From positions 1 through 5,280 of the forward strand of contig JAEWJS010000192.1 of assembly GCA_023386495.1 (NCBI GenBank): DNA of 5,280 nucleotides. The letters run 5' to 3'. The notes beneath the pieces were generated by a model. The model was not told the DNA's origin, ran no database searches, and worked only from the letters and a program-made list of their open reading frames with translations. Positions 1 through 5,210 of the stretch are shown in pieces. The position numbers and the translations under genes were made by a program. Source of the DNA: Bacillota bacterium. Its GTDB lineage: Bacteria; Bacillota; Bacilli; Paenibacillales; Paenibacillaceae. Positions within the stretch are counted from its first letter, which is position 1, and every line of letters begins with the position of its first letter.

Positions 1-29
1 ATTATGCACGATGAGAGGAGCGAAGATGG

Positions 30-452
30 ATGAAGCTGATTCCCTATCTGATGATGAACGGCAATGCCAAGGATGCGATCGAGTATTACACGCAGGTTAT
101 GGGGGCCGAGGTCGAATTCCAGCAGACGTTCGGCGATATGCCGGCGAACCCCGCGATGCCGACGATGCCGGAAGTGAAGGACCTCGTCATGCACGCCATG
201 GTGAAAATTGGGGATTCGGACCTGATGTTCTCCGATACGTTCCCGGACCAGCCGACGAAGAGCGGCGATCAGGTGACGATCTGCGTCTCGATCGAGGATG
301 CGGAGCAGGCGAAGAAGATGTTCGAGGACCTGAAGTAAGAGGGGCAGGAGGTCATGCCGCTGCAAGAGACGTTCTTCAGCCCGGCCTACGGCATCGTCAC
401 CGACAAGTTCGGCGTGACGTTCCAGATCTATGCGGAGAGCCAGAAGAGTTAA
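30..452 (+). pseudogene. PhnB/YjdN-like VOC (glyoxalase/bleomycin-resistance fold) protein gene, interrupted by an in-frame stop
   Basis: The frame opens with ATG at 30, preceded by an AGAGGAG ribosome binding site at 14-20 (9-nt gap). The N-terminal part (MKLIPYLMMNGNAKDAIEYY) is typical of the small PhnB/YjdN group of the VOC superfamily, in which the gene product is usually about 135-145 residues of paired beta-alpha-beta-beta-beta units. Codon 103 (336-338) is TAA. The same frame then continues without a break to TAA at 450-452 and reads MPLQETFFSPAYGIVTDKFG followed by VTFQIYAE, which is the usual conserved C-terminus of this family. The complete product would be about 140 residues; as it stands only the first 102 are made, lacking the last beta strands. 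A change from CAA, AAA or GAA to TAA would explain it. Function in this family is mostly unassigned, and a link to phosphonate metabolism is not supported here. A sequencing error is the main alternative. Confidence 0.82.
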
Positions 453-509
453 CCTTACGCCAATTTTCGCGAAACGTGTCGAAGGTTACAGAATCCATGT
501 TCGCTCAAT

Positions 510-518
510 TGGTATAAT
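510..518 (+). promoter_or_regulatory. Extended -10 sigma-A promoter for the diguanylate cyclase gene
   Basis: TATAAT at 513-518 is a perfect -10 hexamer, and TG at 510-511 one base upstream makes it an extended -10 element (TGGTATAAT). No good -35 hexamer is found 16-18 bp upstream; the nearest weak match is TTACAG at 486-491, with a spacer that is too long (21 bp). Extended -10 promoters commonly work without a -35 box. The predicted start of transcription is near 525, which gives a leader of about 48 nt before the ATG at 573. Confidence 0.7.
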
Positions 519-534
519 GGTCCCATTAGCGGGA

Positions 535-552
535 GACGATCGATCGATTGTC
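535..552. repeat. 18-bp near-perfect palindrome in the leader of the diguanylate cyclase gene
   Basis: GACGATCGATCGATTGTC is a palindrome except for one mismatched pair (G538 opposite T549, which is a G-U pair in RNA). It lies just downstream of the predicted transcription start and ends 6 nt before the GAGGAGGTG ribosome binding site (559-567). It could be a DNA operator or a small leader hairpin. A binding factor cannot be named from the sequence. Confidence 0.45.
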
Positions 553-572
553 AGCACCGAGGAGGTGGGGAC

Positions 573-2099
573 ATGTTCATGACGTTAGCGCACCTGTCGG
601 CCGGCATGCTCGCCGTCTGCGGGGCCGCATTCACGTATCGGTATCGCAAGGCCCCTGGAGCCAAGCCCTTCTTCGCGGTGAGCGGGCTGCTGGCATTGGC
701 GGTTTTGGCTTCGAATCTCGAAACCATAAGCGTGGCTGCGGAGGATAAGCTGTTCTGGCGCGGCATTCAGCAGGCATTGTACCTATTCGTCCCGGGAGCG
801 CTTCTCACGCTCGCGATGTCTTATACAGCCTTCGAGCGATATATGAACCGGCGCGTCGGGACGCTCCTCAACCTTGTTCCGGCGGTCGTCGGGGCGGTCT
901 TGCTAGGCGTAGACGGCGCCTATGGCTGGATGCGCACATCGTCTACGATTGATGAACTGGGGCGAATCCAGTCCAAGTCGTCCGCGATCTATGACGGCTT
1001 CGTGCTCTATGGCGTCATGCTCCTCTTAGCAGGGATTGTCTTGCTCGTGCGAGATATCCTGTTCACGCGAGGCAGGCAGCGCCGGCAGCTAGCCGTACTG
1101 TCAGTTAGCTTGGCGGTGCCTTTCGCAGGCGGCTTGCTCTACATGGCAGGATGGCCGGTGATGGAGGCGCATTGGACCTGGATCGTGATCGCCAGCGTAC
1201 CGGCAAGCATCCTCTTGATGGGCATCCTCTATAAGTATCAGATGCTACAGACCGTGCCGATTCCGCGCAACAAGCTATTCGATGTCATGACCGAAGGGCT
1301 CGTCGTCTTGGACAGCGAGGCGCGCGTGCTCGATCAGAACGAAGCGGCGAAGCTGATCTTGAGCGGCATGGCCGGCATGCCGGCCCGCCAGCTGCTCGGC
1401 CGCTCCATCGTGGAGCAGATCCCGGCCTTCGAGGCCGTGCTGCTGCGCTTCCGGGACAAGCGGGAGACGGTATCGGAGCTGTCTTACCAGACATCGGTCG
1501 GCGAGCGTTACCTTGCCGTACGTCTGACGCCGGTCAGCACCGGCGCCGTGCTCTCGCTGACGGACGTGACGGAGCTGCGCCGCATGGAGCGGGAGTGGCG
1601 GGTGAAGGCATCCACGGACGGATTGACGGGGATCTATAACCGGACCGGCTACATGGAGCGGACGGTACAGGCCTGGGAAGCATCCGCAGCATCCGGCGAG
1701 CCGGTGAGCCTGCTCTTGATGGATATCGACGACTTCAAGGCCATCAACGACCGTTTCGGCCATCAGATCGGCGACAAGGCGATCTGCTCCTTCGTCGAAT
1801 CCGTGCTGGGCGTCGTCGAGATGCCGTTCCTGTTCGGACGGGTAGGCGGGGAGGAATTCGCGCTGACGCTGCCCGGCAGAGGGAAGCGTCAGGCCTACGA
1901 GCTTGCGGAGCGGATCCGCCAGACTGTCGAATCGAATGAACTGCCGATTCCGGGGACGGGCGAGCTGCGCTACACGGTCAGCATCGGCATCGCTTGCCGC
2001 GGCATCGACGACGCGATCTTCGATAAGGTCTACGCCAGAGCGGACCAATCGTTGTACAAGGCGAAGCGCAACGGGCGCAACCAGACGCAGATTGCATAA
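573..2099 (+). CDS. Membrane-anchored diguanylate cyclase (7TM-PAS-GGDEF)
   Basis: This 508-residue protein is predicted to make cyclic di-GMP from two GTP at the inner face of the membrane. About seven hydrophobic segments fill residues 4-218 (roughly 4-20, 33-50, 66-85, 97-114, 141-160, 172-192 and 200-218), resembling the 7TM sensor region found at the N-terminus of some histidine kinases. A PAS domain follows at about 233-335, starting FDVMTEGLVVLD. The GGDEF domain spans about 345-506: DGLTGIYNR (349-357), DIDDFKAIND (384-393), GGEEF (425-429) and a C-terminal ADQSLYKAKRNGRN. Aligned without gaps to PleD from memory, the metal ligand D384, N392 and D401 are kept. The primary inhibitory site RxxD is ExxF (416-419), so canonical product inhibition is probably lost. 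The start is set by GAGGAGGTG at 559-567. The gene stands alone behind its own promoter and converges on add. The signal sensed is unknown. Confidence 0.9.
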   Translation: MFMTLAHLSAGMLAVCGAAFTYRYRKAPGAKPFFAVSGLLALAVLASNLETISVAAEDKLFWRGIQQALYLFVPGALLTLAMSYTAFERYMNRRVGTLLNLVPAVVGAVLLGVDGAYGWMRTSSTIDELGRIQSKSSAIYDGFVLYGVMLLLAGIVLLVRDILFTRGRQRRQLAVLSVSLAVPFAGGLLYMAGWPVMEAHWTWIVIASVPASILLMGILYKYQMLQTVPIPRNKLFDVMTEGLVVLDSEARVLDQNEAAKLILSGMAGMPARQLLGRSIVEQIPAFEAVLLRFRDKRETVSELSYQTSVGERYLAVRLTPVSTGAVLSLTDVTELRRMEREWRVKASTDGLTGIYNRTGYMERTVQAWEASAASGEPVSLLLMDIDDFKAINDRFGHQIGDKAICSFVESVLGVVEMPFLFGRVGGEEFALTLPGRGKRQAYELAERIRQTVESNELPIPGTGELRYTVSIGIACRGIDDAIFDKVYARADQSLYKAKRNGRNQTQIA

Positions 2100-2121
2100 G
2101 CATCAAACCATACCCTGTACG

Positions 2122-2167
2122 CCTCGCCAAGCGAACGAACAGCGCCTTCTGCGCTGCCTTGGCGGGG
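2122..2167. terminator. Nested hairpin between convergent genes, possible bidirectional terminator
   Basis: The outer stem pairs CCTCGCCAAG (2122-2131) with CTTGGCGGGG (2158-2167), with one T-G pair. Inside it CAGCGC (2140-2145) pairs with GCGCTG (2151-2156) around a 5-nt CTTCT loop. It starts 23 nt after the diguanylate cyclase stop and lies 53 nt past the add stop, so its position fits a shared terminator. No clear T-tract follows on either strand, so it is not a canonical intrinsic terminator. Confidence 0.45.
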
Positions 2168-2219
2168 GACGTAGAGGGTTCTTCGCATCCTTAGCCATTC
2201 TCGTTATCCCGCGATCGTC

Positions 2220-3260
2220 CTACAGCGCAGCGGTATTGATGCCGAGAATCGCAAGCCGCCGTTCCGCTTCGCTGCGCAGACCGTGCTTGGCGGCAGGCTC
2301 GAGGAAGGCCGCTTCGATGCCGGCCAGCGCAGTTGCAGCCAGCTCCTTACGCTTGAATCCGAACGGCTCCTGCAGGAGCCGAAACTCGCTTGTGATCGTC
2401 GTGCCGGAGACGGTCGGATTATCCGTGTTGACGGTCACGATCACTCCTTCGTCGTAGTAGCGGCGCAGCGGGTACGAGGCCCAGCTGTCGACGGCTCTCG
2501 TCTGCAGATTGCTAGTCGGGCACATCTCGAGAGGGATGCGCCTCTCCTTCAGGAGCGCCAGCACGGCTGCATCCTCCCGCGCGCGTACGCCATGCCCGAT
2601 CCGTACGGCGCCGAGTCCCTCGATCGCTTCGCGTATGCTCTCCGGGCCTGCCGCTTCGCCGGCATGGATCGTGGCCGGCAAGCCCAGGGCGGCTGCGCGC
2701 TCGAATACGCGCCGGAAGGCGGCCGTCGGGAAGCGGGATTCGTCGCCCGCTAGATCGACGGCAGCCAGGCCGCTGCCTAGCAGCCGGGCAGCCGCATCGA
2801 CGACGGCGAGGTTCCGCTTCTCCTCGTGATGGCGCATGCAGATCGCGATCGCTTGCGCGGGGATGCCGAAGCGGCGTTCTCCATCCCGGAGTCCGGCGAT
2901 GACGCGCCGTATCGCTTCATCCGGCGTGAGGCCTTGCCGGACATGCAGCATGGGACCGAACCGCACCTCGATATAGAGCGCGCCGCTCGCAGCGGCTTGC
3001 TCGACGGTCTCGCAGGCGACGCGTTCCAGCGCTTCGCCGTTCTGAAGGAAGGGCAGGACGAAGTCGAACTTTTGCAGGTAGGCTGTCAGGCTGCCGGCGT
3101 CCTCCCCGACCTGCATATAGGGCAGCAGCTGCTCCTGCGAGACGGGCAGGCTGCGCCCTTGCTCGGCGGCCAGCTCCAGCAGCGTCGAGGGCTTCACGGA
3201 GCCGTCCAGATGCACGTGAAGATCCACCTTCGGCAGTGCTTGCACGAAGTCGTATGCCAT
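2220..3260 (-). CDS. add: Adenosine deaminase
   Basis: This cytoplasmic zinc enzyme of purine salvage converts adenosine (and deoxyadenosine) to inosine and ammonia. The 346-residue product has the usual length and all main family motifs. PKVDLHVHLDGS (10-21) carries the zinc ligands H15 and H17. HAGE (199-202) carries zinc ligand H199 and catalytic E202. IGHG (221-224) includes catalytic H223, and CPTSN is at 247-251. NTDN (278-281) carries zinc ligand D280; the next residue is Asn instead of the Asp of the mammalian enzyme, a variant I recall from some bacterial adenosine deaminases. The open frame extends upstream to 3443, but ATG at 3260-3258 is chosen. It has AAGGAG 8 nt before it, and it puts the HxH motif at the expected distance from the N-terminus. 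The longer frame has no family character and would run into the next gene. The gene is transcribed toward the diguanylate cyclase and away from the UPF0173 gene. Confidence 0.93.
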   Translation of the reverse strand: MAYDFVQALPKVDLHVHLDGSVKPSTLLELAAEQGRSLPVSQEQLLPYMQVGEDAGSLTAYLQKFDFVLPFLQNGEALERVACETVEQAAASGALYIEVRFGPMLHVRQGLTPDEAIRRVIAGLRDGERRFGIPAQAIAICMRHHEEKRNLAVVDAAARLLGSGLAAVDLAGDESRFPTAAFRRVFERAAALGLPATIHAGEAAGPESIREAIEGLGAVRIGHGVRAREDAAVLALLKERRIPLEMCPTSNLQTRAVDSWASYPLRRYYDEGVIVTVNTDNPTVSGTTITSEFRLLQEPFGFKRKELAATALAGIEAAFLEPAAKHGLRSEAERRLAILGINTAAL

Positions 3261-3268
3261 TCGATCCG

Positions 3269-3274
3269 CTCCTT
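3269..3274 (-). promoter_or_regulatory. Ribosome binding site that fixes the add start
   Basis: Read on the minus strand this is AAGGAG, 8 nt before the ATG at 3260-3258. It favours that start over the upstream in-frame codons up to 3443, none of which begins a segment that resembles adenosine deaminase. Confidence 0.75.
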
Positions 3275-3280
3275 CGTATT

Positions 3281-3295
3281 CCGCGATTCGCGCGG
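3281..3295 (-). promoter_or_regulatory. Small hairpin in the add leader
   Basis: CCGCG (3281-3285) and CGCGG (3291-3295) form a perfect 5-bp stem with a 5-nt loop, ending 6 nt upstream of the add ribosome binding site in the direction of transcription. It could influence translation, but such a short GC stem may occur by chance in this region. Confidence 0.25.
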
Positions 3296-3307
3296 TTGGT
3301 GAACGCC

Positions 3308-3336
3308 ATTTTGCGGCAGCGGCGCGCGCGTGCCAA
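3308..3336 (-). promoter_or_regulatory. Candidate sigma-A promoter for add
   Basis: On the minus strand TTGGCA (3336-3331, five of six matches to TTGACA) is followed after exactly 17 bp by CAAAAT (3313-3308, four of six matches to TATAAT). Transcription would begin near 3301, giving a leader of about 40 nt. The spacing is ideal, but the -10 is weak and the surroundings are GC-rich, so this is only a candidate. Confidence 0.35.
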
Positions 3337-3360
3337 CGCGGACAGGCCCCGCAGACAGCG

Positions 3361-3389
3361 TGGACAATGCCTTCCTGATATTGGATAAT
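3361..3389 (+). promoter_or_regulatory. Sigma-A promoter for the UPF0173 hydrolase gene
   Basis: TGGACA (3361-3366, five of six matches to TTGACA) is separated by 17 bp from GATAAT (3384-3389, five of six matches to TATAAT). The stretch from 3377 on is clearly AT-richer than its surroundings. Transcription should start near 3396, with a leader of about 35 nt holding the ribosome binding site. Confidence 0.65.
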
Positions 3390-3416
3390 ATTAGCGTATA
3401 CCACTCTATTATTCGG

Positions 3417-3422
3417 AAGGGG
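3417..3422 (+). promoter_or_regulatory. Ribosome binding site that fixes the UPF0173 gene start
   Basis: AAGGGG lies 8 nt before ATG at 3431. A TTG immediately upstream (3428-3430) is in frame but would have only a 5-nt gap, and family members begin MK(L/I)(T/S)(F/Y)HGH, so ATG 3431 is preferred. Confidence 0.7.
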
Positions 3423-3430
3423 ATTCATTG

Positions 3431-4120
3431 ATGAAGCTGACATTTCACGGTCACAGCTGCGTACAGGTAGAGACAGGAGAACATACTCTCATTATTGACC
3501 CATTTCTCACGGGCAATCCGGCAGCGAAGGTCAAGGCATCGGACATCAAGCCGGATTACGTGCTTCTGACGCACGGGCACAACGATCACATCAGCGATGC
3601 GTTCGAGCTGGCCAAGGCGAACGATGCGCTGATCATCGCGCCGAACGAGCTTGCCGTCTACGCGGGCTGGCAGGGCTGCCGCTCGCATCCGATGGGGATC
3701 GGCGGAGCGCGAAGCTTCGAATTCGGCAGGGTGAAGCTGACGCAGGCGTTCCATTCCTCGGGCTATGAGCTGCACGATACGCAGCAAATCATCTACATGG
3801 GCATGCCGGCCGGCTTGCTGCTCACGATCGGCGGGCTGACGATCTACCATGCGGGGGATACGGCGCTGTTCGGCGACATGAAGCTGATCGGCGAGAGGAA
3901 CGAGATCGATCTGGCTTTCCTGCCGATCGGGGATAACTTCACGATGGGACCCGAGGATGCGCTGGTTGCGGCACAGTGGATTCGCGCCAAGCGGGTCGTC
4001 CCCGTGCATTACGATACGTTCCCGCTGATCCTGCAGGACGGACATGCCTTCGCTAAGGCATTGGCGGAAGAGAGAATCGAGGGCATCGTGCTGGAGCCGG
4101 GCGAGTCGCTCGAGCTGTGA
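3431..4120 (+). CDS. ytkL: UPF0173 family metal-dependent hydrolase (YtkL-like, metallo-beta-lactamase fold)
   Basis: The 229-residue cytoplasmic protein matches the UPF0173 family, whose Bacillus subtilis member is YtkL; its length is typical. It starts MKLTFHGHSCVQVE. The metallo-beta-lactamase metal-binding motif HGHNDH is at 48-53 (H48, H50, D52, H53), followed by H108 in AFHSS, D143 in HAGDT and H193 in PVHYDTFP. This set is what a two-metal active site needs, so it should be an active hydrolase. The physiological substrate of this family is not known to me, and none can be deduced here. There is no signal peptide or membrane segment. It has its own promoter at 3361-3389, is divergent from add, and lies 110 nt upstream of the HprK homologue with no clear terminator between them, so readthrough is possible. 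Confidence 0.92.
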   Translation: MKLTFHGHSCVQVETGEHTLIIDPFLTGNPAAKVKASDIKPDYVLLTHGHNDHISDAFELAKANDALIIAPNELAVYAGWQGCRSHPMGIGGARSFEFGRVKLTQAFHSSGYELHDTQQIIYMGMPAGLLLTIGGLTIYHAGDTALFGDMKLIGERNEIDLAFLPIGDNFTMGPEDALVAAQWIRAKRVVPVHYDTFPLILQDGHAFAKALAEERIEGIVLEPGESLEL

Positions 4121-4158
4121 TCTTGCGTGCCGTGTACGATTAGAATTGCAGCTAGCCG

Positions 4159-4187
4159 TTCTCAAACCGCGCTTATCCTGTTATTGT
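4159..4187 (+). promoter_or_regulatory. Weak candidate promoter for the HprK homologue
   Basis: TTCTCA (4159-4164) and TATTGT (4182-4187) are each four-of-six matches to the sigma-A hexamers with a 17-bp spacer. They lie in the AT-richer 110-nt gap before the gene. A second option, TATAAG at 4206-4211, would start transcription almost on the ribosome binding site. Neither is strong, and cotranscription from the upstream gene is an alternative. Confidence 0.22.
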
Positions 4188-4230
4188 AGAGTTATGGTGT
4201 TTAAGTATAAGGCAAAGCAGGTGGCAGGGC

Positions 4231-5148
4231 ATGAAGAACGTCACGGTACAAGATCTAGTGAAGCGCTTCTCGCTTGAGGTGCTTGCAGGCGAGAGTCAGT
4301 TGACTCGCACGATTACGCAATCGCGAACGCATCGGCCGGGCCTGGAGTTCGTCGGCTATTTCGACTTCTTCCCGACGGAGCGCATTCAAGTGCTCGGCCG
4401 TAAGGAAGTCACGTACTTGCTCAAGCAGAGCATCGAAGAACGCATGCTGCATATCGGCAATATCGTCCGCTATCGCCCGCCTTGTTTTATCGTGGCTCCC
4501 GGGGCTGATGGGTTGACCAATCTGACGCAATACTGCGACGAAGAGGGCATTCCGCTCCTTCGTACGAACGAGGCGACAACGGAATTCATCGCGAAGCTGG
4601 ACGGCTACCTGGTCAAGGCGCTGGCACCGGAAGTATCCGTGCACGGCGTCTGTCTCAACGTGTCCGGCATCGGGGTGCTGCTGCGAGGCAAGTCGGGCAT
4701 CGGCAAAAGCGAGACCGCACACACCCTCATTCGGCGGGGACATCGGCTCGTGGCGGACGACATCGTGACGCTGAAGCGGCTAAGCCCCCATACGCTGCTC
4801 GGCACGGGCAGCGAGACGACCAAGGAGTTCCTCGCGCTGCGCAGCGTCGGGCTGGTGAACGTCGTGCGGCTCTACGGCCGCAAGGCGTTCCAGGATGAGT
4901 CGCGGATCGTGCTCGACATCGAGCTGACCCGCTGGCAGGAGAATGCGCTTAACAATGAATTGGAGCTGGAGCCTGGGACAACGGAGTACCTCGGCGTACA
5001 GGTTCCGCATATCGAAATTCAGCTTCAGCCGGGAAGAGACGTGGCCGGACTGATCGAGGCGGCGGCGAACAATTGGTACCTGCGCCAACAGGGCTACAGC
5101 GCGGCCGAAGAATTCATGAAGCGCATCGGCGAGCAGATGGATACCTGA
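4231..5148 (+). CDS. hprK: HPr kinase/phosphorylase homologue, divergent in catalytic signature
   Basis: The 305-residue protein has the full two-domain layout of HprK, which phosphorylates and dephosphorylates HPr at Ser46 in carbon catabolite repression. The N-terminal domain (about 1-128) includes SRTHRPGLEFVGYFDFFPTE. The kinase domain (about 130-300) keeps the His in VHGV (H138), the P-loop GKSGIGKSE (153-161) and the Asp pair in LVADD (D176, D177). Two key places differ from HprK as I recall it. The EIRG signature is ALRS (202-205), so the Glu is Ala. The Arg of YDRLG (R245 in Lactobacillus casei) is Glu at 243 (NNELE). PVRPGRN has also become QLQPGRD (264-270). It may be a kinase without normal phosphorylase activity, may act on another substrate, or may be losing function. 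The start has AGGTGG at 4219-4224. The usual HprK neighbour lgt is not seen here. Confidence 0.85.
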   Translation: MKNVTVQDLVKRFSLEVLAGESQLTRTITQSRTHRPGLEFVGYFDFFPTERIQVLGRKEVTYLLKQSIEERMLHIGNIVRYRPPCFIVAPGADGLTNLTQYCDEEGIPLLRTNEATTEFIAKLDGYLVKALAPEVSVHGVCLNVSGIGVLLRGKSGIGKSETAHTLIRRGHRLVADDIVTLKRLSPHTLLGTGSETTKEFLALRSVGLVNVVRLYGRKAFQDESRIVLDIELTRWQENALNNELELEPGTTEYLGVQVPHIEIQLQPGRDVAGLIEAAANNWYLRQQGYSAAEEFMKRIGEQMDT

Positions 5149-5159
5149 TGACGGCATAG

Positions 5160-5186
5160 AGGCGCTCACCTAACCGGGGAGCGCCT
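5160..5186 (+). terminator. Terminator-like hairpin after the HprK homologue
   Basis: AGGCGCTC (5160-5167) pairs perfectly with GAGCGCCT (5179-5186) around an 11-nt loop, 11 nt after the stop codon. The position and stem strength fit a terminator, but the sequence after it (GCTTGCGCAAGC) has no run of T, so any termination would be Rho-dependent, weak or assisted by the second hairpin. Confidence 0.5.
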
Positions 5187-5198
5187 GCTTGCGCAAGC
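5187..5198. repeat. 12-bp perfect palindrome overlapping alternative stems
   Basis: GCTTGCGCAAGC is a perfect palindrome directly abutting the hairpin at 5160-5186. Parts of it can pair differently: GCCTGC (5183-5188) with GCAGGC (5200-5205), or GCTTGC (5187-5192) with GCAAGC (5204-5209). The RNA here could therefore adopt mutually exclusive folds. Confidence 0.5.
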
Positions 5199-5210
5199 GG
5201 CAGGCAAGCT

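Noticed and set aside
346..356. Strong AGGAGGT followed by ATG (354), in frame after the premature stop, as a restart site for a split VOC protein
   Set aside because: Only 2 nt separate the GGAGG core from the ATG, too few for efficient initiation, and the bases encode conserved residues of the full-length frame. Chance is more likely, though weak reinitiation cannot be excluded.
11..517. Long open frame on the plus strand overlapping the VOC gene
   Set aside because: It is a shifted frame over the VOC gene, with Arg/Gly/Asp-rich low-complexity translation and no family character. It stays open because of GC-rich codon composition.
1370..1385. 16-bp perfect palindrome GGCCGGCATGCCGGCC
   Set aside because: It falls inside the PAS coding region in a GC-rich, repetitive stretch (Gly-Met-Ala-Gly-Met-Pro-Ala) and is explained by codon use; no regulatory position suggests a role.
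1275..2048. Antisense open frame of about 257 codons inside the diguanylate cyclase gene
   Set aside because: It lies fully opposite recognisable PAS and GGDEF coding sequence, has no recognisable domain, and is typical of GC-rich shadow frames.
3261..3443. N-terminal extension of adenosine deaminase to an upstream start at 3443
   Set aside because: It would overlap the start of the divergent UPF0173 gene, covers both promoter regions, and adds 61 residues with no family match before the normal N-terminus.
3425..4165. Antisense open frame of about 246 codons opposite the UPF0173 gene
   Set aside because: The plus strand encodes a complete metallo-beta-lactamase-fold protein with all metal ligands; the antisense translation has no domain.
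4044..4277. Small plus-strand frame bridging the UPF0173 and HprK genes
   Set aside because: It overlaps both real genes in another frame, has no ribosome binding site of note and reads Arg/Ser-rich noise.
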